Shown here one piece after another: positions 10,394-19,196 of a stretch of 64,000 nt of DNA. Every line of letters starts with the position of its first letter. The first letter of the stretch is position 1. A program made the translations under genes and the position numbers. Below the pieces are notes generated by a model. That model saw nothing but the letters and a program-made list of their open reading frames with translations, had not been told where the DNA came from and made no database searches. This DNA is from Protula sp. h YS-2021. Taxonomy: Eukaryota > Annelida > Polychaeta > Sabellida > Serpulidae. The stretch is taken from the NCBI GenBank assembly GCA_949752745.1, contig OX457027.1, forward strand, positions 84,431,936 to 84,495,935. The letters run 5' to 3'.

Positions 10394-10885
10394 GTAAGCA
10401 CGTTCTGTCGTCCTGCTCGTGGCAGTCGTGCACGTGTGGATGTTCTTAGTGCTACCCGGCGTCACTGACAGGTAAGCACGTTCTGCCGTCCTGCTCGTGG
10501 CAGTCGTGCACGTCCGGATGTTCTTCGTGCTGCCGGCCGTCACTGACAGGTAAGCACGTTCTGTCGTCCTGCTCGTGGCAGTCGTGCACGTGTGGATGTT
10601 CTTCGTGCTGCCGGCCGTCACTGACAGGTAAGCACGTTCTGTCGTCCTGCTCGTGGCAGTCGTGCACGTGTGGATGTTCTTCGTGCTGCCGGCCGTCACT
10701 GACAGGTAAGCACGTCCTCTCATCCTGCTCGTGGTGGTCGTGCACGCCTGACTGTTCTGACAGGTAAGCACGTTCTATCATCCAGCTCGTGGTGGTCATG
10801 GTCGTGCACCCCTGACTGTTCTGACAGGTAAGCACGTCCTCTCATCCTGCTCGTGGTGGTCGTGCACGCCTGACTGTTCTGACAG
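10394..10885 (+). repeat. Tandem array of exon end plus donor (78-bp units)
   Basis: Four units of 78 bp, then three shortened units of about 58-64 bp, each begin with the donor GTAAGCACGT. They carry a copy of the last ~55 bases of the preceding exon (CTGCTCGTGGCAGTCGTGCA through GTCACTGACAG). The exon end and its 5' splice site are thus repeated seven more times. The first copies are nearly identical, while the last three have lost part of the exon-derived segment. Confidence 0.95.
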
Positions 10886-11072
10886 GTAAGCGTAGGACTG
10901 TTTGCTTCAAAAGCTATTGGATCATCGAACTTTCGTCATTAAAAAACCGCTTTCTAGTGCTCGCTCAGAAAGTAATTGAAATTATTAGTTGTCCTCGAAA
11001 GGAATCTTTTTTTTTTTTTGTCACTTCGAAATTTGATCTCTGTAACAGTTTTTTTTAAAATTGTCTTGGCAG

Positions 11073-11231
11073 GAAATTCGCAGATAACACGGCGGCACAG
11101 ATATGGTACTTCGTCAAGTGTATCTACTTTGGCTTGTCGGCTTATCAGATACGCTCAGGCTACCCGACACGCATCCTCGGCAACTTCCTCACCAAGAAGT
11201 ACAACTATGCCAACCTGTTCCTCTTCAAAGG
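11073..11231 (+). CDS. PIEZO: PIEZO exon: anchor-proximal helix
   Basis: The acceptor is CTTGGCAG and the donor GTAGGC; phase 2 to 2. It encodes about 53 residues including WYFVKCIYFGLSAYQIRSGY and PTRILGNFLTKKYNYANLFL. This is almost identical to vertebrate PIEZO1 (QLWYFVKCIYFALSAYQIRCGYPTRILGNFLTKKYN). The segment leads into the anchor domain near the pore. Confidence 0.97.
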
Positions 11232-11494
11232 GTAGGCACCTTCTGCGAGCCAGGGCTAAAGGCTGCTGTCTCGAAATTTTGGTCTAGAGAAGTTTTCACG
11301 TACCTTGAGCCTTTAACACTGTAGTTTTCACTTTTTGCGGTGCATGTTTTGTAAAATTTGTGATAAAAAATTGTTTTAAATAAGTTGCTTTGCAACGGTG
11401 GGTCAGTGTCTTACGTGTCTGTTACATGTACCCTTGTGGTACGGGTTTGAAGTGAAGCCTGTCTTGTTACGAAAACGTTGTTACACGTATGTTG

Positions 11495-12384
11495 CAGGGT
11501 CCTAGTGATCCCGTCCTTGTAACGATCCCCATGTGTTACACCCGTGTTACAGGTTCCTCTTGGTCCTGTTCTTGTAACGCTCCCCATGTGTTACACCCGT
11601 GTTACAGGTTCCTGGTGATCCCGTTCTTGTAACGCTCCCCATGTGTTACACTCATGTTACAGGTTCCTGGTGATCCCGTTCTTGTATCGCTCCCATGTGT
11701 TACACCCGTGTTACAGGTTCCTGTTGGTCCTGTTCTTGTAGCGATCCCCATGTGTTACACCCATGTCACAGGTTCCTGGTGATCCCGTTCTTGTAACGCT
11801 CCCCATGTGTTACACCCGTGTTACAGGTTCCTGGTGACCCCGTTCTTGTAACGCTCCCCATGTGTTACACCCGTGTTACAGATTCCTGTTGGTTCTGTTC
11901 TTGTAACGCTCCCCATGTGTTACACCTATGTTACAGGTTCCTGGTTATCCCTTTCTTGTAACGCTCCCCATGTGTTACACCCTTGTTACAGGTTCCTGGT
12001 TATCCCATTCTTGTAACAATCCCCATGTGTTACACCCTTGTTACAGGTTCCTGGTTACCCCTTCTTGTAACGATCCCCATGTGTTACACCCTTGTTACAG
12101 GTTCCTGGTTATTCCATTCTTGTAACGATCCCTATGTGTTACACCCATGTTACAGGTTCCTGGCTATCCCATTCTTGTAACGATCCCCATGTGTTACACC
12201 CATGTTACAGGTTCCTGGTTATCCCATTCTTGTAACGATTCCCATGTGTTACACCTTTGTTACAGGTTCCTGGTTATCCCATTCTTGTAACGATCCCCAT
12301 GTGTTACACCCATGTTACAGGTTTCTGGTTATCCCATTCTTGTAACAAATCCCATGTGATACACCCTTGTTGCAGCTCCCTGGT
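11495..12384 (+). repeat. 55-bp minisatellite carrying a 3' splice site, left part
   Basis: About 16 copies of a 55-bp unit contain the acceptor and the first bases of the next exon (TTACAGGTTCCTGGTGATCC), followed by TTCTTGTAACGATCCCCATG. Each unit is a decoy acceptor. A LINE interrupts the array, which resumes at 13816. Confidence 0.95.
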
Positions 12385-13815
12385 TATTATTATTATTACA
12401 TATTTCTTGTATGGCGCCATTTCTAATTAAAGCCCTAGGCGCAACAAAGAACGTGAAAATAACATGAACATAACTAATATATAACATAAAATGGCAATAA
12501 TAAATAGTAAATATAATGTATAAATGTAGAAAAGAGATAAAAAATACAATATAATATTAATAAAACAATTTAAAAAGATGGGTTTTGAGTTGAGATCTAA
12601 AAGTCATTCGTGATGTATTTTGACGAATTTCAAGCGGAAGATCATTCCAAAGTTTAGGCGCGTAAACAGCAAAACTGCAGTCACCAAAACGAGAACGTGA
12701 CCGGGGAACTTTCAGTAGCATTTGACTAGATGAACGAAGAGATCTGGATGGTTCATATGGCACTAGAAGATCGCAGAGATACTGTGGTCCTTCACCTCGG
12801 ACACATTTAAAACATATTAGCAAAATCTTAAACCAAATACGAGCTTCAACCGGCAACCAATGTAAAGATATTAACGTCGGTGTTATGTGATCCGATCGTT
12901 TTAGTTCAGCAATAACACGCGCTGCAGAATTTTGTATTCTTTGGAGTTTTTGAAGGAGAGATTTGTTCACTCCAAATAACAAACTGTTGGCATAGTCTAG
13001 CTTGGAGATAACCAATGCTTGCATTAGTGTTCGGGTAGTATCGTAGTCAAGATATTTGCGAATTTTTGAAATAGCTCTAAGGTTGATAATGGCATTTTGA
13101 CACTTTGAGGTAACAAACTCCTTCATGGATAGATTGTAATCAAAAATAACTCCAAGATTTTTTACTGACGTTCTACTAGCAATTTCACTATTTCCAACAC
13201 AGATCTCAAACGAGGGTATTTGGCGCTTGCTATGGGGTGAACCAATAACAATAATTTCGGTCTTATCGTCGTTTAGCTTGAGATAGTTCGACATCATCCA
13301 CAATTTTATATCTTGTATACAACGTTCAAGAATGGATCTTGCCTGTGCCATAGAGCTGCTATTAAAAAACACATAGAGTTGCGTGTCATCTGCATAAAAA
13401 TGAAACGACAAACCATGGCGTCTAATAATGTCACCCACCGGTGCAACATACATGGTAAACAGTAGCGGTCCAAGAACACTGCCCTGGGGCACTCCAGTCG
13501 TTAGCGAAGATGGTGGGGAGTGAAAACCGTTCACGATAATGGTTTGCGATCTATTGCTTAGGTAAGATGTAATCCACTTTAGAGCTGTTTCATGGATTCC
13601 ATATCTTTGTGTTAGACGACTTAGGAGAATTCTGTGATTTATGGTGTCAAAAGCGGCACTCAAGTCAAGCAAAACAAGAGCACACAATTTCCTATGCTGG
13701 ATTGCAGCGGCGATATCACTATGCACGCGCAGAAGTGCAGTTTCTGTACAGTGAAATCTCTTGTACGCGGACTGAAATGGCTCACTTAAATTATTCTGCG
13801 AAATATGTTGATTGA
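12385..13815 (-). mobile_element. 5'-truncated CR1/L2-like LINE inside the minisatellite
   Basis: A non-LTR retrotransposon fragment is inserted in the 55-bp array on the opposite strand to PIEZO. Its 3' end, at the low coordinates, is a TAA-type microsatellite (TTATTATTATTATTAC read on the + strand), the usual tail of CR1/L2-like elements. The 5' end is truncated inside the reverse transcriptase. Repeat units continue on both sides, so the insertion is younger than the array. Confidence 0.92.
12557..13815 (-). CDS. Reverse transcriptase C-terminal part of a LINE
   Basis: An open frame of about 420 codons. It contains the reverse transcriptase core: LLDLSAAFDTINHRILLSRL (palm Asp), GVPQGSVLGPLLFTMYV and FHFYADDTQLYV (catalytic YADD box). 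A C-terminal region typical of CR1/L2/Jockey-like ORF2 follows (DYANSLLFGV, LHWLPVEARIWFKI). No endonuclease domain is present, because the copy is truncated. The ATG at 13840 and the first few residues come from the flanking minisatellite, not from the LINE. The frame is uninterrupted, so the insertion looks recent. Confidence 0.93.
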
Positions 13816-14475
13816 TCCTGTTTCTTGTAACGATCTCCATGTGTTACACCCATGTTACAGGTTCCTGGTTATCCCATTTTTGTAACGCTCCCCATGTGTT
13901 ACACCCATGTTACAGGTTCCTGGTGATCCCGTTCTTGAAACGATCCCCATGTGTTACACCCGTGTTACAGGTTCCTGGTGATCCCGTTCTTGAAACGATC
14001 CCCATGTGTTACACCCATGTTACAGTTTCCTGGTTATCCCGTTCTTGTAACGATCTCCATGTGTTACACCCGTGCTACAGGTTCCTGGTGATCCCATTCT
14101 TGTAACGCTCCCCATGTGTTACACCCGTGTTACAGGTTCCTGCTTATCCCATTCTTGTACCGATCCCCATGTGTTACACCCGTGTTACAGGTTCCTGTTC
14201 TTGTAGCGATCCCCATGTGTTACACCCGTGTTACAAGTTCCTGTTCTTGTAACGATCCCCATGTGTTATACCCGTGTAACAGGTTCCTGTTCTTGTAACG
14301 CTCCCCATGTCTTACAACCGTGTTACAGGTTCCTGTTCTTGTAACCCTCCCCATGTGTTACACCCGTGTTTCGCGTTCCTGTTGATCCCGTTCCTGTAAC
14401 GCTCCCCATGTGTTACACCCGTGTTACAGGTTCCTGTTCTTGTAACGCTCCCCGTGTGTTACACCCGTGTTACAG
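13816..14475 (+). repeat. 55-bp minisatellite ending at the real 3' splice site
   Basis: About 13 more copies continue the 55-bp array after the LINE. Some units between 14190 and 14460 have lost ~15 bp. The last unit runs into the true exon (TTACAG then GTTCCTGGTGATCCCGTTCC). The true exon differs from decoys only after that point, reading CTTCTGGAGCTG instead of TTGTAACG. Confidence 0.94.
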
Positions 14476-14602
14476 GTTCCTGGTGATCCCGTTCCTTCTG
14501 GAGCTGAGGGCGCTCATGGACTGGATGTGGACCGACACGACGCTGGCGATCACCAGCTGGCTGCAGATGGAGGACATCTACGCAAACATCTTCATCCTCA
14601 AG
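14476..14602 (+). CDS. PIEZO: PIEZO exon: anchor domain
   Basis: The acceptor is the last of a row of copied acceptors. The donor is GTACAC, phase 2 to 0. It encodes about 42 residues starting FLVIPFLLELRALMDWMWTD and ending MEDIYANIFILK. Vertebrate PIEZO1 has FRLVPFLVELRAVMDWVWTD and VEDIYANIFIIK. This is the anchor segment that connects the blade to the outer pore helix. Confidence 0.96.
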
Positions 14603-14984
14603 GTACACCCCCTCCCCCCCCCTCCCCCACCAACCCCGTACCGCCCATACCTAAACAAGGCATCTATTTTCTGCCATGTTGCGGATATCACAGAGCCTTT
14701 TGACAGTGGGAAAAGCTCGGGATGCTAGCTGCATGTGTCATTTCATGATCATTGTGTTTAGCGCCTAACATCTTTTTCCAGCTACGTTTCAGACAAAGAT
14801 TTAACTTGAGGGAGTGCAAGGCGACTCGACTAGTACCTGACCGTTTACAAATACGATCATGAGTTTGCTGCGCCCCCCTCCCTCCCCCACCGGACCAGTA
14901 AGTGGGGCATTTCAGTGGTAAAGGCCAAAATATGCTACAAAAAAATGTTTGGATGATCTTTTTATGGGCTGTGCGCTGACGAGC

Positions 14985-15090
14985 TTCGGTGTTGACTAGC
15001 ATTGACATTGACTAGCATTGCCATTGACTAGTGTTGGCATTGACTAGCGCTGGCATTGACTAATGTTGACATTGACTAGCGTGAGTTCAT
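14985..15090 (+). repeat. Short CATTGACTAG tandem repeat before an acceptor
   Basis: Six or so degenerate ~18-bp copies of a unit containing GGCATTGACTAGC end a few bases before the acceptor at 15096. The acceptor itself is not part of the unit. Confidence 0.8.
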
Positions 15091-15096
15091 GTACAG

Positions 15097-15195
15097 GCTG
15101 AGCGAGTTCAGGAGAACGAAGAACGTCTTATTTATGAGAAAAAGTTGCGTCAGTGGCAAGCCAAATATGGGCACATTGGCAAAAGCGATGAGACA
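15097..15195 (+). CDS. PIEZO: PIEZO exon: 33-residue charged insert in the anchor
   Basis: The acceptor is TGTACAG and the donor GTAAGT; phase 0 to 0. It encodes 33 residues beginning AERVQENEERLIYEKKLRQW, a predicted charged helix or coiled coil. In vertebrate PIEZO1/2 the flanking exons join directly (IFIIK then C(S/W)RE). This is therefore an insert relative to vertebrates and, being phase 0-0, could be a cassette exon. Confidence 0.8.
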
Positions 15196-17511
15196 GTAAG
15201 TGGGTACTGTATTCTACGCATGCGCACGGACGCCGTACGTTATCCGATACACGGCTGTGATTGCTTCAGCGTGACGCCATGTCTGTTTTGCGTGTTAAAT
15301 CCCATATATATATATATACACACATATATCTATATATGTACGATATAGTTTAACTTGACAAGTAGAAAGAGCGCTTTATTAATGCGGTTATGACAATATG
15401 ATGAATTATTATTGCAGAGAATTTCGAAACGTTAACCTATTATTTTATTGGCTGAAACCTGAAATCCAAACTAGATGAAACCGTTAGAACCCCAATTCGC
15501 TTGAAACAGCTCCCATATGTGACCCACCAAAAGGCTGTGTCGCTCTCACTGATCATGTATTCGCTTCAATCAGTTACCATTCAAAAATTAGTTATTGGCG
15601 TATGATATTATTACTTATTCAACATATCACTAAAAACCTATAATTTTTAGTTTTTTTTTATCGTCAGGAAAAAAGAGAGCTAAATTCAGGTAAAAGTCAG
15701 GAGAAATTCAGGAAAATTCGTTTTGCAAATTTCGTGGCAACCTTGAGCCTGGATAAAATCGTTTGTAATGCCGTCTCCGATTGCTGGTATTTCTCTGACA
15801 GTGCACGGTTTGTGTGGGAGTGATCACGTGGTTTGTGTGGCGGTTTGATTGGCCTGGAAGTGATGCCACAGGTCACGCGTACCATTGATCGGTTGCCGTG
15901 GTAACCGTGACGGCACGGTGTAACCAAAGTGGCGTTGTGTGGGGACTGTTAAGCGAGACCTTGCTGTGCTTGTTGATGTGCTTGGAGGGTGTGAGTAGGT
16001 TAATGGGGGTGGGGTTTGGGTATGGGTAGGTTGGGGGGGAAAGGTGGGGTGGATGAAGGGTGTGAGTAAGTTGGTGAGTGGGAGGGGGTGAGTTGGATGA
16101 GGGTATGTGGGTAGGTTTGTGATGGGGAGCGGGTGTGGGTAGGTTGGGGAGGGGAGGGGAGAGGTGGATGAGGGAGGGTGGGATTACACAGTTAAGCTTG
16201 CCGTGTCGGTAGGATGGCGGAGTGGGGGAGGGGGGTAGGTTGTTGAGGGGGCGGGGGGAGGTGGTTCGCTTTTTAGCCCTCAGCCATAAAATGGCAAAGG
16301 GCTATTGCTTATGGCCGTGTCCATCCGTCTGTCGAGCCGTCCGTCCGTTAATATTTGGCTTGTGAACACTCTCTAGCCTACAATTGTTTCGCAATCGCTA
16401 AGATATTTAAGATATAGCTAGCATATGGACTGTTATAACACGCACCAATTAAATAATGCACTCCCGTGAAAAATGATAAGAAACCGTCAGCGTGCTCTAA
16501 CCGCGTACAAAAGTCACAAAGCCAATTCACAGAAAAACAATGGGCATGCCCCGCAAGATACTATGACGATGGCTTTGTTGCGTAAAACGTTTTCCTTTGC
16601 ATTGCACAAGTTGCTGTGCAACACTCGTGACGCAGGGCAATGTCATGAAAAATTTTCGAGCAAAATTTCGAGTTTTTTTTACTTTTTTTCCGCTATCTGT
16701 GAATCGATTTTGCTTGTTTGTGTTATAATGGGGATAGATCATGGTGCAGTCGTGCTGTGTATGGGATTCAAGCACTTGTGAAAGGCCAACGAACTCAACG
16801 GTTCGTTCACAGGCCTTCCACGCGTGCTCGAATCCCACACAAAGCACTCAGCCCCATGATCTATTCCTGTAATAAAGGTTGGTTCAAAGTAAAAACCGCG
16901 CATCAACGCAAGTTAAATGAACATGCACGCTGGTCCGAAATGCAAATCTCACAAAATAGTAACGTATTCTCAACAATTTTAGGTGTCCATTTCTCGTTAT
17001 TGTTTATCCATACCAAATTTTCATGTGAGCCGTATGAGTTGGGGGGGGGGAGTGGGGGGGGGGGGCAGCCGTGGACAGGAGCGCAGCCTCCCCCAGCCCC
17101 CACTACCGGTTTCCACACCTGCATTTCAATCAACATTTTAGGTACAATGATCACTATGAGAAATAGTGTTAGGACGATCAAGCTGAAGTATCGATTCGTC
17201 GGCGACTCTGTCTTCTAACGATGTAGAATCGGTTCCCCTCCTACTTTTTCAACGCATACTTTAGGGAAAAAACAGTTACAATACCTTTGTCGACAGATAT
17301 TTCAAATTTTACTGAATGTTGAACTTATCATCCTGCTGCGACTATACGCAACCTTTTTGCCATTTAGTATGATCATAAAACAGTTTTTTTAACGCTCAAA
17401 CTAAAAATAACTTGTAAAGTATAAACTAACAAGTAAAACATATTTTACGTACTGGACGAAAATGGTTGAATTTTTTATTCCGATTCTGGAAATGATGAAT
17501 CGTCGCCAGAG
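15196..17511 (+). other. PIEZO intron; no gene seen
   Basis: The intron holds a TA-rich microsatellite near 15303-15340, a GGGTGTGGG-type G-rich degenerate tract at about 15985-16265 and a hairpin-headed repeat at about 16274-16345 (AGCCCTCAGCCATAAAATGG with AAGGGCT, then CCGT-rich). A single unit of the 51-bp satellite of 37.2-39.5 kb lies at about 16893-16945, and G runs near 17041-17066. Short open frames show no recognisable similarity. Confidence 0.6.
16893..16945 (+). repeat. Single dispersed unit of the 51-bp satellite
   Basis: One unit of the satellite at 37.2-39.5 kb (CCGCGCATCAACGCAAGTTA, then GCTGGTCCGAAATGCAAA) lies in a PIEZO intron 20 kb away on the same strand, without tandem neighbours. 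Confidence 0.85.
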
Positions 17512-17553
17512 GCTGCCGATAAATCGATTCCAGAAAGTGAACCCATTCCTAAT
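17512..17553 (+). CDS. PIEZO: Candidate 42-base PIEZO cassette exon
   Basis: A 42-base stretch bounded by AG (CGCCAGAG) and GTAAGT would encode 14 residues (AADKSIPESEPIPN) in phase 0 to 0, between two phase-0 exon ends. It could be skipped or included without frame change. The acceptor lacks a close pyrimidine tract, so it is a hypothesis. Confidence 0.35.
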
Positions 17554-17633
17554 GTAAGTGAGTACCGAGTCGTTTCTAGCCCTCAGAGCACTCAGAGGAC
17601 TTAACGATGGGCACGTGACGTGTTTGTTTGCAG

Positions 17634-17840
17634 TGCTGGCGCCGCGCCGAGCAGACGTACCCGTTCCCGCGCGGCACGAAGCGACGCGCCGTCGTCAAGT
17701 ACGGCATGGGCGGCCTGCTCCTCTTCATCCTCATCTTCATCATCTGGTTTCCGCTGCTGCTCTTCTCGCTCGCCAACACCGTCTACGAGGCCAACCCACC
17801 CGTCGATTGCATGCTCAATATCAAGCTGGGTGGCTTCCAG
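17634..17840 (+). CDS. PIEZO: PIEZO exon: outer pore helix and start of cap
   Basis: The acceptor is GTTTGCAG and the donor GTCAGT; phase 0 to 0. It encodes 69 residues: CWRRAEQTYPFPRGTKRRAV, then KYGMGG and the outer helix LLLFILIFIIWFPLLLFSLA, then the start of the extracellular cap (DCMLNIKLGGFQ). Vertebrate PIEZO2 reads CWRESEKRYPQPRGQKKKKVVKYGMGG and IVWFPLLFMSL. The match is firm. Confidence 0.97.
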
Positions 17841-18400
17841 GTCAGTACCCTGTGGACTTGATCGGGGCGGGTAGAGGAAGTGGGTGGGGGGGGGGGGATA
17901 TGCCCAACCTCACCCTGGGGTGGCTTCATAGTCTGCGCTGTGGCGGTATCATATGCAGGGCGGGTAGGGGGGGGGGCGATGCAGGCTCAACATTAAGCTG
18001 GATGGCTTCCAAGTCAGTGCCCTGTGGCTGGTGAGAAGGGGTGGGGGAGGGGGGTGGGCATGCTGCACATTAAAGTAAGCGGCTTCCACGTGCGGGTTGT
18101 TTTGGTGGGTGGTGGGGAGTGTACGGAGCATGCTGAACATTAAGCTAGGCGGCTTCCAGGTAAGATTTAGCTGTGGCTTGGTGGGGCGTGGTGTGTGCGA
18201 CAGCTAGGCGATTTCCATGAGTCGTGTTTGGGAATGATAGAGGCTCGGAGGATGGGGGAGGCTATAACAGGGCAAGAGCCCTATGGCCGGCCGCTGACTG
18301 GGAATTGTGTGTGTTCCTACGGAGAGGGGGGGGGGGAGGGGGTGGGGTAGAGACATCGTGCTTAACATTAAGCTGAGTGGTGCCAGTAGTTTCAGACAGG
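17841..18400 (+). repeat. Degenerate copies of a PIEZO exon end and donor
   Basis: After the donor of the outer-helix exon, at least four decayed copies of the exon end recur: AACATTAAGCTGGATGGCTTC with AAGTCAGT near 17990, a copy near 18068, AACATTAAGCTAGGCGGCTT with AGGTAAGA near 18135, and one near 18365. Spacers are G-rich and of unequal length. This looks like an old, decayed array of the same kind as the younger ones in this gene. Confidence 0.75.
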
Positions 18401-18629
18401 CTTGTGATCAAAAGTTCTTGCCCTGTTATTTGACAAAGAAAATAACCTAGCGGAAGTAAATAATGACATTCTGGTCTCCATGTGGAAAACATGGAGTTAC
18501 TCGGTATCCTTTTCCGGTTTTGGGACGAATGAAAAATACAACTGCTAAGTTTATAAATCCGGAAATGCTAGGCGCAGTTGAAAGAAGGCAATAGACGGAT
18601 TCCTGACACCTGTTTATCTTTGTTTTCAG

Positions 18630-18722
18630 CCTTTATTCAGTATGAGCGCTCAACAGAATAATCTGCACCCGATAGAACCAAACAACTATACACGCCTCAA
18701 AGAAATCTATGCCAAAAACCCC
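18630..18722 (+). CDS. PIEZO: PIEZO exon: extracellular cap (CED), part 1
   Basis: The acceptor is TGTTTTCAG and the donor GTAAGA; phase 0 to 0. It encodes 31 residues beginning PLFSMSAQQNN, which matches the vertebrate cap motif PLFTMSAQQ. Confidence 0.95.
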
Positions 18723-19026
18723 GTAAGATTCCGCTTTTGATTTAAAATTAAAAAAATTGTCGTCAGGATGTGTGGGTTAAAATGCAGCCGTGCACGATGG
18801 CTTCGGCCTCTTTGTTCAATAATTCATATTTAAAATGGCTGATTAAGGAAAGAAACAGAAAAGTGCCTTAAATATTGATTTGTTTTGTTGTACTAAAAAA
18901 ATTTTTTTCATGTGGCTTAATTGGTGGGAAGGGAATTGGGCTTGGCATTTTAAAGCATGGCTTGAGAGACATATTTATGTTTATGTGAAGGAGGAAAGGA
19001 AGAGTGGTATATCTTGTTTTACACAG

Positions 19027-19196
19027 GCTGCCAATGCTTTCTTGTCGTCATATAAGAACGAGGACATTTATGTGGCTGAGGTCCCAGGAGAAAGCACGTC
19101 CGTGTGGGGGATCAGCCCGCCCAGCGAGAACGAGCTCTATGCCAGCCTTGTGGGCAATGATACCATCAATCTAGTCGTTACTGTGACGTTCACGAG
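19027..19196 (+). CDS. PIEZO: PIEZO exon: extracellular cap, part 2
   Basis: The acceptor is TTTTACACAG and the donor GTGAGT; phase 0 to 2. It encodes about 57 residues including EDIYVAEVPGES, VWGISPPSENEL and NLVVTVTFTR. Vertebrate PIEZO1 has EDIVTAQIEGSSGALWRISPPS at this position. The last ~110 bases plus the donor are repeated in the array that follows. Confidence 0.95.

Noticed and set aside
10214..10835. - strand His/Thr-rich repeat frames
   Set aside because: Antisense of the 78-bp exon-donor array, open only because 78 is a multiple of three.
13816..13840. ATG at 13838-13840 as the start of the LINE protein
   Set aside because: The ATG and first codons belong to the flanking 55-bp repeat; the LINE is 5'-truncated inside reverse transcriptase.
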